A DNA stretch of 64,000 nucleotides from Telopea speciosissima (lineage: Eukaryota > Streptophyta > Magnoliopsida > Proteales > Proteaceae), in contig NC_057922.1 in assembly GCF_018873765.1 (NCBI RefSeq), forward strand, positions 14,025,563-14,089,562. The letters are read 5' to 3'. The position numbers were made by a program, and so were the translations under genes. Below the pieces are notes generated by a model. That model worked only from the letters and a program-made list of their open reading frames with translations. It searched no databases and was not told where the DNA came from. Of this stretch, positions 9,782 through 21,080 are shown in pieces. How positions within the stretch are numbered: position 1 is the stretch's first letter; each line of letters starts with the position of its first letter.

Positions 9782-12700
9782 ATGGGAGGAGCAAAGAAGC
9801 TGTTGCTGTGCTTCACTCTGTTCCTTATACAGCTACTACAACTTCACTCAGCAATAGTCAAGCATCTTCCAGGGTTTCAAGGTCCTCTTCCCTTTCAAAT
9901 GGAAACCGGGTATGATATAATACATATTGACTTTGCTTTGGGCTTAGGGTACTAGGCCTCCTACATCCCCCCCCAAAAAAAAATAAAAATAAAATTAGTC
10001 TATGTATCTTTATCTCCTTTAGTTCCTTATCTTGCCTAGTTCCCCAATTCCTCTAACAAGAAGGACACAATGGTCATCCTATACTTACCCAGGTGGGATC
10101 CACCCCATATTAGAGGGATTAATGAGGAACTGGGCCGGGAGCTACAACTAGAAATTGTGTTCCACCTAGGATGGTTACAACTTATTAATATCACCATCAT
10201 TTGTTACACCAAGATTCTCCTTTTTGAAAAAAAATAGTGATTCAATTTTTTACAAATTTAATTTTCAACTAGGTACAGTTGTCTATTTCTTAAATCGCTA
10301 ATATATTTACAAATTTAATATTCTTTGATAGGAAAAAGAATATTAATCGATCGTATGTTTCTTGTGTCTAGACATAGGACCCCACACAAATTCGTGCTCT
10401 TCTTAACCTCGCATTGATCAAGTGCTACACAACCAGATAGCGATCTATTGCACAATTTTTTTTTAAAATATTTTTTTGATAGAAAGTCCTTTTAACTTAT
10501 GAAACTATAATGAATGGGTCTGGGCAATGGACATTCATGTTTAATAATTGGATTAATTCCTCTTCATTTAGGTACATTGGTTTTGGGGAATCGGAGGAAG
10601 TGCAGCTTTTTTACTACTTTGTAAAGTCGGAGAAAAATCCCAAAGAGGACCCTATTATGATTTGGCTCACGGGAGGTCCAAGCTGCTCCTCTTTAAGTGC
10701 TTTCTTTTTTGGAAACGGTTGGTTAATTAATTTTCAATTATTTATTTATTTGTTTTTGTTACAAGGGTTTTGTTAGTGTAATTCCTATATGGAATGCAAT
10801 TTTTATTTAAGGAAAAAAGAACGCCTATTGATGATATGGTTTCTGCGCTTAGACACATGATAATGTGTTTTTACAATTCAGCATCTCAACTGATCCCCCT
10901 TGTGTGCTTTCATTGTTTCCCATGTTGATATAGGTCTACGATCATTTGCCTTTTTTTTTTAAATCGTAAAACTCCAAATACTATTTCACAAGTCAGAAAT
11001 CAGATCAAATTGATCGATTTGGATCTAATTCATTCAAATCAATCAATTCGAATCAGAATCAATCATAAGTCATAACTGATTCTAATTTTGGACGTTCTGT
11101 TGGGACCGGTTCTAGGGTTTTGGGAACTGGATTTTGATATTCACTACTAAACTCTGAGAGCGACAAGAACCATACATATTGAATGCATATATTAATTGAA
11201 AACTTGAAATAATAATAACTATTTTTTTTTTATTTTTATGGAATTGAGTATGGTGTATTTATGGTTGTAGGCCCACTTAATTTTGCTATGGCAGAGTACA
11301 ACGGTGACCTACCCAGACTCATTGAGAATCCAGAGTCATGGACCAAGGTTGGTATTAATTACTCTTATTACCACAGAGAGGCACACTTTGCAATATCTAT
11401 TGATTGGATTTATCTTTTGCTTTCTGACTTTAGATTATATTGTATTGGGGAGGAAGATCGCTGACAGATGTTGTGTGTGGGCTTGTATCTGAGAACAAAC
11501 AATCCGATGAGAAACGACTGCGCACTCGCCTGAAAAGGTGGAAAGGTCTAGTGGTGCAGTAATCTTTTTGTGCCGGGCTGTGTTTGGGCGTAGGTACACG
11601 TCCACACACAACACTGATTAACATTTCTTTTCCCATTATATTTTTTTGTCCTTCTAAGTGTCACTATGCATAGGAAAGTGTAATGTTTCACTATTTGCCA
11701 CTTGATTTGGGTTAGTCCACGTGATAGAAAACCCACATACTTCTCAATGGTTAAATTTTAGTCTAAAATAAGCAAAGAAAAGTTGCTCTAACTCTGATTC
11801 AAAGTTTCAGTAAAATTATCAAAATGTTGGAAGGCAGTTGGTATAATGTAAGTCGAGGGAGAGGTCTGTGGTTCGATCCTTCTAACCTTCACATTCTTGC
11901 AGTAGTAATTGGTTGTTGTAAGATTGAATTAAGGGTCCTAGTCGGCCCCCCTTGCTGGTCCTCTGTAAGTCTTGTCTTACCCTTGTGGGTCTCTATGTGG
12001 CCACCCAGTGGGTCGTCTTGAACTTGAATCAAAATGGAGATGAATTTAAAATACAAAATGACATCATCAATAGTAACTTTAGCAACTGTCTCTACTCATT
12101 TTAAGTTGAAATTGTATTAATGAGATACTTACTTGATCTTTTATCACATGGACTAATGTGGCAAATAGTGAAATGGGATGAAAACCGTTTTTTTAATTAA
12201 TTGAATAATATTTTTTTATATATTGTGTACCAGGTGACTAGCATTATTTATCTAGATTCACTTGTTGGAACTGGATTCTCCTACAACACAACATTGGCAG
12301 GTTTTATTACTGGCGACTTTGAAGCATCTAAAATGGTATACCAGTTCATTACAAAGGTATGTAAAGGATACCCAATTCAATTATAAGGTCCTTGGTTATT
12401 TGGATAGTATATTATACCATTTGGCATGTTGCTATTTGGATGAATATTTCCATATGATATAGATCTACTCTCATAACCGATGAAAATGTATTGTTAACAT
12501 AAAAGTTTATATTATAAACAGATGAAAATGTATTTTCATCACAAGTTTGAAGGACCGAGTTTTCCTCTTCATGCAGGGTGGGAGAGGTGGGAGGGGGAAT
12601 CAGGAGGGCATTTTGGAAACACATTAAAACCCTATAGCGGTTTGTGAACCCTAGAATGGTGGATGAACCGTCCTCTGTCGATGGAGTTACTCCCAAGGTA

Positions 12701-13746
12701 TAATAAAATAATAAGGAAATGATTTCACTACACGGCTCACATAGGGGATTCCCCCCCCCCCCCTCTTTTGGGGGCAATTTAAATATCTATCACATGGTAA
12801 TTTGGATGAGACATAAATTTTTGAGCAAGTAGATTCCAAAGTCCTCTGCCCATATGTCAAATTTCAGCTTAAATGGAATTGATCGCTCTAGTGGCAAACT
12901 AATGCCTTGCAAAGGATGCAAACCATTAATAGTTGAATAACTAAAAAATACAAGGATGCATTGACACATATCTAGGAAGTGTATATCCGAATTTATATCT
13001 AAAAGATGACAAGTAATCTAAACGATTCCCTAAATGCCCAATGGTTAGGTTTATCACATCCCCCTATTATGTGGAACTACTAAGTGTGTCGTCTAGAGAT
13101 ACCCTACCCTCTGGATTGTGCATTCTAGATAAACTTTTTAGGTAAATACTCTGTTCATAATGAATATGGCCGCATGGTATAAATTGTGCAATTGTGACAC
13201 ACATCTATCCAAGGAAAGTAAAAGATATTTTGCATAGTATCATTTACAAATCAAGCAAAAGTTTCCTAAATGACCAATTTGGATAAGCTGATCAAAATTC
13301 CCTAATATTTGCCACATGGTAGATCGAATGAGACCAAAATTGTTCAGATGGATAGAAACCTAGGTCAACTACCTAAATGTATTTTGCTAAGTGACAAAAT
13401 AAAGCTTTGAAAATCTAGGAACTATGAGAAGGTGCATGGACATACAAAGATAACTAATTAAAAAAAAAAAGCAAAGATACATGAACATAGCTGATTGAGT
13501 TATTCGATTCAATTTAAATATAAAATTTGACATGTAACTAATACAAAAGGTGTACATATGATCCAACAGCCGTTGCTCAAAATGGTGGACCGTGTGGATA
13601 AGCTTACTTGAATAGGGTCGTGTAAATGAAATTTTTTTTTTCACATATTTATTATATGAGACAATATACGTGTAACCATGCATGTTGAGAATCATGAGTT
13701 ATAATCATCGTACGTGACATAGAAAAGACTTGTATGAATTGACCAC

Positions 13747-13777
<31 letters not shown>

Positions 13778-16700
13778 AAGGCAACATAGTCATGGTGATA
13801 GACCGGTGTAACCAACCAGTTGCACCAAGAAAAACCCTTATTATATTCTATCGTTGGACTCAAAGTCCTAAGATAGTTATTATAATTTGCATTAACATTG
13901 CCCTTAAACTATCATTAACCTAATTAAATCACTCTTTTTTTTCTCCCTGATTGTCCAACTTAAGTCTCCCCTTCAATATACATTTTCCGTTTGCAGTGGA
14001 TGATCGACCATCCACAGTTTCTGATGAATCCTTTCTACGTTGCTGGAAATTCATATTCCGGCAAGATCGTGCCAGTCGTTACTCAAGAAATATCAGATGG
14101 TAATTCTCTTTTTCTTCTGTTTTTTTAACCTTTTACTGGGGTTATCCTTTTCCTTACTTAGGTTGTGTTTGGTATGCATTCTAGGTCAATTTTGTATTCT
14201 TGAGTGATAAAAACAACTATTTTTATCACTCAAGAATACAAAATTGACCTAGAATGCATACCAAAACAGCCCCCCCTAAAATGTGATTTTAAATTTTGTG
14301 GCACTGCTTTCAGGCAATGAAGCTGGTATCCAACCGTATATCAATCTTAAAGTAAGTTTTGCATTGTATTATGTGACTTCTTTTTTTTTTGTTCATAGAT
14401 CCTACTCTATTCTATTCTAAGGGGAAAGGAAGCTGTGAACTAGGAGACTTGAACCCCAAGACCTTCTTGATAGCAATGGGATTTTATGCATGACAAAGCT
14501 ACCAAGTGTGCTAGACATTTGTTCACTTATGTGGCTTGTTTGTTCATTCTTTCTCCATATAATTAATCTACAAGAAATAAAGTTGGAGCATCAAGTTATG
14601 ACTAATGATTTCTTTCAATTAAAAATAGAGCTTAGACAGTAGTTTATGATAATTGATAACCACCAAATAGGTAGTTAACATCAATGGACTATGGTTAATT
14701 ACCAAATGGTTTGTGGTTTGGAAATGTTTTTCAGGGATATGTACTTGGAAATCCTGTGACAGATCCATTTTATGACAGCAACAAACAAGTGCCATTTGCT
14801 CATGGCATGGGACTTATACCAAATGAACTTCATGAGGTAACTGAAAAACTCATCAAAAGCTCTTATTCCCTCTCTTTCATTCTGATTAACATTGTTGGCA
14901 ATAATCTTTGTAATCAAAGGCAAATAACATTTTTTTTTTCTTGGTAAAGAATCAAAGACAAATAACTACATGAGACTAATCTTTATCCCTTGTGTGTTTT
15001 TTTTCCCGGTCTCTCCAGAGGAATTGTGGAGGGGAATATGTAGAAATAGATCCCAACAATGTAAAGTGTTTGGAGGATATGAAAGAATTCAAAAAGGTGA
15101 GCAAGACTTGTTACTTATAGCTTGTTGGGAGTCTCCTCATTTTATTAGGGGGTTGCATGGAAAGTAATAATCTCACATCGGATGTGAGTAGCTCAATGTG
15201 AAGACTTATAAGGACTTGGGCACGCACCCAAGTCCAACAAAGCTTTTTATCATATCTAATCTCATTTTCACAGGCCAACACATAAGATGAAAAAAGTTGA
15301 TCAATTTTACATTTGCAGTGTACTTCTAGATTAAACAGTAGACATATTTTGCAACCAGTGTGTGATGTTGGATCTCCAAGACCTAATATGATGGTTAGAG
15401 ATAGAAGATCTCTTGGGCAAATTTCTAATGAGTTCCTTGATCTAAAACTCTCTTTAACTGAACTCCGGTGCCTGGTAAGTCTATTTCTCCCCCAACTGGT
15501 TACCTGCTATTTCGTTGGTTCATGTATACGTCACTATGCCTAGTGAAGAATAACAGTTAACTATTTACCGTAATACATGGGTCAGTCCATGTGATGGAGG
15601 ACACCACATTCATCTCAATGCCTAAATTTTAATCCAAAGTAAGAGACGTTGCTCAAACTCTAATTCTTAGAAAAAGTACCAAAATGCCATCAAATGGAGA
15701 TGAGTATAAATTACAAAATGACATGTGGCAAATAGTGGAGTGTTATAGATGCTTATCTGATCCTATATCACATAGACTAACCCATGTACTGCCATGTGGC
15801 AAAATAGTGGAGTGTTATACTTCACTAGGCATAGTGACAGGAAAGAAAACCCTAACATTAAATGATTAACTTTTGTTTATTTATACTATCAAATTTTTTA
15901 GGACTATGAATATCTTTCAATGGATTACTGGGTTAATATCATTAGTGTGCGTAAAGCTCTTCAGATCCGAGAGGTATGAGAATACTACTGATCGATGAGA
16001 GGGAGGGTTTAGTTACTTGTGATATGAATAATAAGGTTTTGTGGTGATAAAAATAGGGATCCATCAGAAAATGGCGTAGGTGTCACCTCAGCATACCTTA
16101 TACATTTGAAATCAAAAGCAATGTCAAGTATCATGTAAATCTTAGTAAAAAAGGGTATCGATCTTTAATATATAGGTGAGATCAATCTCGATCGGCCATT
16201 CTCCATGCATAATGTATGACTACGTTTGGTATGCGTTCTAGGTCGATTTTGCATTCTCAGGCAATGAAAACAACTACTTTTATCACCCAAGAATGCATAC
16301 CAAACACAGCCTGTGTATATTATTTCATTGTAATATCCAGGATCACTGATACATATAGAGCCTGCCTTGAACTTTAAAATATAGTGGTGATCATGACATG
16401 ATAGTACCATTCTTGGCCACTGAAGCATGGATAAAATCTCTCAACTACTCTGTTGTCGATGAATGGCGGCCATGGTTCGTCGATGACCAAGTTGGAGGGT
16501 GATTCTCTTAAAACTTGAATTTAAGTGTTTTTATTTTGATTTTGTGACTAATTTGAGTACTGGCTGTAGCTGAGGAGTTATGTGACAAATTGATTTTTGG
16601 GTGTAGATATACCAGGACCTATTCCAATCACATGACATATGCAACTGTTAAGGCAAGATATGTTCTTTATAAGTGAAGTTGTTTTTCAATGCTATTGTTT

Positions 16701-16841
16701 TTAAAGTAGCAGCAATGAAGGAAAATAATTATAGTGCATAATCTTTGTTTATTGAAGGGAGGAGGGCATGAAGCTACAGTATACAAGCCTAAGGAAAGCT
16801 TTGCTATGTTCAAGAGGTGGATGATGGAAGAACCTATATAA
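9782..16841 (+). CDS. Serine carboxypeptidase-like protein, copy 2 (complete, 14 exons, 461 aa)
   Basis: Exons: 9782-9909, 10572-10717, 11271-11347, 12234-12356, 13997-14099, 14314-14351, 14735-14836, 15019-15096, 15319-15474, 15902-15973, 16057-16175, 16385-16498, 16607-16652, 16758-16841. All phases agree and no stop interrupts, giving 461 residues, normal for clade I SCPL proteins. Residues 1-24 form a signal peptide, followed by [10 protein letters not shown]. Landmarks: LTGGPSCSS at 75-83 (family consensus GGPGCS), [10 protein letters not shown] (usually DSPVGTGFSY), nucleophile Ser177 in GNSYSG, GDHDM at 382-386, His438 in [11 protein letters not shown] (usually GGGHTAPEYKP). The triad is present but its surroundings are unusual, so activity may be altered. 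Intron 13 starts with GC. Exon 8 must use an AG 9 bases inside the copy 1 exon, because the ancestral acceptor reads GG. Family roles are acyl transfer from glucose esters or peptide hydrolysis in vacuole or apoplast; the actual substrate is unknown. Confidence 0.9.
10020..10145. mobile_element. MITE-like element, family B, in intron 1 of SCPL copy 2
   Basis: Left part AGTTCCCCAATTCCTCTAA, right part ATTAGAGGGATTAATGAGGAACTGG, and a GGTGGGATCCACC core as in 5360-5536. Degraded; borders approximate. Confidence 0.55.
11651..12180. mobile_element. TIR element relative in intron 3 of SCPL copy 2
   Basis: A diverged copy of the element in intron 9 (GTCACTATGCATAGGAAAG, then AGTCCACGTGATAGAAAAC, and GTGGCAAATAGTG at the right). 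A tRNA-like SINE candidate (11826-12020) lies inside it, flanked by ATCAAAATG at both ends. Confidence 0.5.
11826..12020 (+). mobile_element. Candidate SINE of a second family
   Basis: It has a box-B-like GTGGTTCGATCC and a preceding GGTATAATGTAAGTCG that could be box A. The 3' part (GGTCCTCTGTAAGTCTTG onward) is unlike the Au SINEs of this window. ATCAAAATG occurs directly before and after, as a short target duplication would. No poly(A) tail is visible, so the call is tentative. Confidence 0.4.
12957..13430. other. Extra intron 4 segment in SCPL copy 2
   Basis: Between AAAAAATACAAGGATGC and CTAGGAACTATG, copy 2 has about 470 bases missing from copy 1 (around position 380). It resembles the dispersed repeat family with CACATGGTAGATCGAATGAG seen also near 210 and 61570. 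No gene is seen. Confidence 0.5.
14161..14276. mobile_element. Palindromic MITE, family A, in SCPL copy 2 intron 5
   Basis: Orthologue of the element at 1344-1471. The two arms around ATAAAAACAACTATTTTTAT are almost perfect complements, better preserved than in copy 1. Confidence 0.75.
15529..15840. mobile_element. TIR element in SCPL copy 2 intron 9
   Basis: GTCACTATGCCTAGTGAAG at the left and its exact complement CTTCACTAGGCATAGTGAC at the right. Short form of the element at 2875-3691. Confidence 0.65.
16223..16311. mobile_element. Palindromic MITE, family A, in SCPL copy 2 intron 11
   Basis: Orthologue of 4080-4165, with CGTTTGGTATGCGTTCTAGG and GAATGCATACCAAACACAGC arms and TA flanks. 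Confidence 0.65.
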
Positions 16842-17987
16842 CTAACTACATTACGTTCTCAGGGTTTCAAATCTACTACTAGCGCTCTGCTTATTCAAAT
16901 AAAGCTGGCAATGAGGAAGTTTAGTTTCACTTTTAAATTAAGCCTAATGTATGGCATTAATGTGTCCTAATGAAATTTTTTGATCAGCTACTGTTATGAT
17001 ATACAAAGAACTTGGACCTAGTTTTACCTGGTTTTGATTACAATTTGGGTGTGGATGCCATAAATTTTTTTTCAAATTAAATTGTATGTTTGCATTGGTA
17101 CATCATCAGCAGAGCATTTCAAGCAGGCAAGGTTTGATGTACGGAACCCTAATTAGATACTCAAGTGAAATAGACCTTAAAAAGGGATCGGTTTCAGTTA
17201 GGATAAATTAAATAGGGGAAAAGTTTTCACTTCCTCAAGGATCTGTTTGGTTTGGAATGAAGCTAGTGAAAGTAACAAAATATTTTAAGTACAATCAACA
17301 AGTTTTATGTTAAGGAATGAAATGAGAGAAAGACATTGGCATCCAAAGGAAAACAGCCACAATCTTCAAAAAGTGAGAAGAAAATCACACTCAGAAGGTC
17401 TGTTGATCTCTCCTCTCTTATCAATTTTAGTATAAGGGAGAGAATTTTGATAGATTAGGATGGCTTGATACCTTGTTTATGCACTATAAGTGTGTTCCAA
17501 AGTAAGTCTGAATTTTTTGTTGTAATATTATTGTAGGACGAAATGATGAGACTCTTACCATCAGGAGTAGTTAAGTTAAAGGAGTCCATTTAGAACCTTA
17601 CAATACACCATATAATGAATTAAATGTCCATTTAGAAGTTAGAACCATACAATACACCATATATAATTACACTAGAGGTTGCAATAGCAATATAAAGTAG
17701 GAATGGCTATTTCCAGTTCTTGTTTTATAGCTCCAAGTTGAATATTCTAATTTTCAGAAAATTCCATGCTTTTAGATATAACCTTTGGCTTCAATCTAAC
17801 AAAATGGAGAGTGGAAATATTATTTGGCAAAAAAATTTCTGCACTTGCCCCCTTGGAGAGGATTTCTAAAAGTTGTCAACCTATTTCGGCCCCATTGATA
17901 GGTGATCTGGCTATTCCAACTCTTGGATATTGAAGTAATAGTCTAGATTGGCCATTTGCCAATTGTAAAACATTCAATAAAATACAA
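16842..17987. other. 3' flank of SCPL copy 2 with a 520-bp extra segment
   Basis: Colinear with 4704-5341 except for 17236-17757, absent from copy 1. That segment starts AAGGATCTGTTTGGTTTGG and contains a short tandem repeat of CCATTTAGAA..ACAATACACCATATA (17585-17665). No coding frame is recognised. Confidence 0.5.
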
Positions 17988-18159
17988 CTAGAGGGTGGAC
18001 CTTGGTGCAATGGTAAGGTTGCTCCATTGTGATCAACTGGTCACGGGTTTGAGTCTCTGGAAACAGCCTTTTCGCAAAGCAAAGGATAAGGCTGCTTACA
18101 TTATGACCTCCCCAGACCCCGCAGTGACGGGAGCCTTGTGCACTGGGTATGCCCTTTTT
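17988..18159 (+). mobile_element. Au-like SINE (uninterrupted copy)
   Basis: 172 bp: GGTGCAATGGTAAGGTTG box-A-like part, GGTCACGGGTTTGAGTC box B, and a GTGCACTGGGTATGCCCTTTTT end. Perfect 16-bp duplications ATTCAATAAAATACAA lie at 17972-17987 and 18160-18175. Orthologue of 5342-5702. Confidence 0.9.
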
Positions 18160-18175
18160 ATTCAATAAAATACAA

Positions 18176-19325
18176 TTCCCCATATATGCCCATGTCCATG
18201 TGTCCCTATATTTGTCACTCATCCATTGTTGGTGTGCTCCCTCTTTGTAGTCCTTAATTTTTAATACTTGATTATGTGATTTAACCAACTCCAACTAGGA
18301 TGAAACTTGACATGTGAGCAGGGAACCCCAGACCAGGTCACTTGTCCACAAAATTACAGCCTTGTCTGACCTGCATGTGGCAGGACCAAGGCCAGCCTAG
18401 AGACCGAGCCACCTAGAATACCGCTCAAATAACATTTAAAACTATTTATTTAATCATCTATAAGATTACCATATGTATTTAAAACTTAATAATGAAACAG
18501 AAAATAATTACATTAAAGTATCTACAATTGTAGAACCTGTTAAGAAATAATATACAACATGAATAAAATTAAGGATAATCTAGTAATTATTTATAGGGTG
18601 ACTACTTGAATTTGGTTCTAGTATTATACTTAGAATAGAATATGCATAAGGGAGGAAAAAAAAAAACATCAAAAGAGCATATGCCAACATTTATTGGCGG
18701 ATCCTTAGTAAAAATGACAATAACTCACCGTGTGTATAGTTAGTCTGTGGATCATATTCTGAAAGTAGATACATGTGGTTGGAACAGAATTTTGGGGAGC
18801 CCCTTTCAGAGGAAAGAAGTTGGGATTGGATCCTTGTATGGAAGACATGAAATTATGAAACTAATCACTGAGATCAGCATGCAAAACCTGAGGTGAGAAT
18901 TGGTCCTTTCCAATAACTTTAACCGCAGAGGTTGCCATGAAATTAATCTGCTCAAATGTACAGAAGATAAAATGTTCACACAACTATGTTAACAGAAACA
19001 GCACGTAAGGATTCATACAACATATTTAAGTAGCAATCAAGCACTAGAATTAATAAGACCACAAACTAACTCAAACGGATAACACCCCTAGTGGCCAACA
19101 AACCTGCTAGTCTCCCATAGGGAGACCTAGGCATGAATTATACAGATATATATAACTAAAAAGTTATTTACAAATGGACACTTGTATTTCGGCTTAAATC
19201 ATCTGGCCTTCTCAGGCCTGTAACCTGGACACCCTGATCCTTGCCAGTTGAGTCTTGCTGCATGACATCCCTACACAATATAGTAGAGTACTTGATTCTT
19301 GCAGGTAAGCCCCTAAAAGGGTCGA
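18176..19325. other. Intergenic, end of the SCPL duplication
   Basis: Similarity to copy 1 runs to about 18480, across the empty site of the Mutator-like element (TTTATTTAA at 18445-18453). The rest is AT-rich with no coding or repeat signal that I can name. Confidence 0.5.
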
Positions 19326-21080
19326 TGATGAGCACATTTATGTATGAAATCTTAGGGCATAAAACATACATTTTACCACATTGGACAGAGTTATTTCGGT
19401 GCTTTCTTGTGCTTTTCAAGTTTTAGGTGAATTCTTGTGAAAATAGAGCAAAAGATGCTAAGAATAGCCGGAAGCGCCCAGGAGTCGAGAAAATCAAGTT
19501 TGGATTGAGCACTGAAAGAATCATGCCAATCAATCAAATTTGAATGTGATTACAGTGGGCCCCTTAGCATAATTTTGAGGTGTTAATAGTATGGATGCGT
19601 AGCCCGTCGAGTCAGCTTCGCAACGGTTCAAATGGCACTTGATTCCGAGTTGAAACGAAGAAGTTACGACCGTTTCCGTAGACAGGGGTTTATTTGTAAT
19701 TATTGACAGTTGGTCAGGGACAAAATAAAGCAAAAGTTCGAATTGCAAGGGCCTTAGATCAATTATCAGAAGTTATCTTTCTGTCAGCCGAAAGATTCCA
19801 TTTGGAAGGCTCTGGAGCAGTCCAACTTCAACTTGAGATATCTTGCGCTCCCAAACTCCAAATTGGACGAAATTTGGGTCTATTTTGGGTGATTTTTCGT
19901 AAGGAATACAACAGTGAGGCCCATATAAGCATCCCATGCTCCACGTTTTTTGAAGGACAGATTTGATATTTCATTAATTGTGAGTGGAATCTTAGTCATC
20001 ACCCTTGCTCTCTCTCTCTCCTCCAACTTTTCAAAGGCACTTTTGGAATTCTACTTGGGATAGATTTCTTTTGAAAGATATTCTCTCATCTATGGAAGGT
20101 TGAAAGGTCAAAGATGCCTTGATCTCATTGCTTGGAGAAGATATCTATAAAGATATAAAGAAAAGGAAGCACAAGTTAGAATTAGAAAGTTACTTTTTAA
20201 TAAATAGAAGGTTTATGTATCTAGGATTCTTTTCTCTCCCTCTTTCTATTTTTTTTCTTTTTTCTTGGAATTCAAGGCAATGTAAAGGAGGAAGGAGAAG
20301 AGAATATTCTCTTTTCTTAGGGAATATTTCTCCTACACTTCCCTCTTCTCTCTTCTCCTCTCTTCCCCCTATAAATACCCCTACCCTCTCCTTTGTAATG
20401 TTGCTCATTCACTTAGTGAAATTTCTTCTCTTCTTTTCCTTCTAAATTGTGATTTTTGGCTTTCTAGTTTTTAGTTTTGATTTCATAAGTCTAGTTTAAT
20501 GGTTGTAATAGCTTTAGTCTAAAGCTTCCTAGTCTAAATTCCTATGTTGATGACAAGACTTGGAGATTTAGAAGAGGAAGCCATGGTAAGTTTATTGAAG
20601 TATTCATGCAAGCAAGTTCAATCCGGTTCAAACACATTAATGTATCTCATTCTCTAAACCCTTAATCTCATTCTCCCTCTCCTCTATCTCTCTCTATCTT
20701 CTTCTTCTTCTCCCTCTATTTCTTTTATTTTTTTATATGGTTGTGGTTTGTGGATGCACTTTTATTCCCTTATTCCTTTTTATGTGGTTATTATGTATGA
20801 CTGTATTTTTATTCCTTTCAATTTGCGTTAGTTTGATAGGTTAGTTAGTTTGATAGGTTAGATGCTCATGTGTTAGGACGTCAATTTAATCCCTTAATTT
20901 TGTTAGATGTTTATGAGTTAGGATGCATTAATTTTCATTAGTTTAATTAGTTTAATTTAACACTTTAATTTGGTTCACTTTGCATAATTTTTAAGTTAGT
21001 TAAATAGAGTGGCGTATATCTCCTCGTGTTCGACCCGTAGCTACGATTGACCCGTACGCTTGCGGTGTTATTTTAACTCA
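19326..21080 (+). mobile_element. Gypsy-type LTR (solo or truncated)
   Basis: It starts TGATGAGCACATTTATGTATG, a beginning I associate with long plant gypsy LTRs. It continues with GAGCAAAAGATGCTAAG and GACCGTTTCCGTAGACAGG, long pyrimidine tracts and a TATAAATACCCC element (20370-20381). Near the end is CCTCGTGTTCGACCCGTAGC, typical of the 3' edge of such LTRs. No primer-binding site or gag follows, and I could not fix the 3' border or a target duplication. Confidence 0.5.

Noticed and set aside
17994..18060. Possible functional tRNA gene
   Set aside because: Box A and B words are present, but the sequence does not fold into a cloverleaf and continues as a SINE with target duplications.
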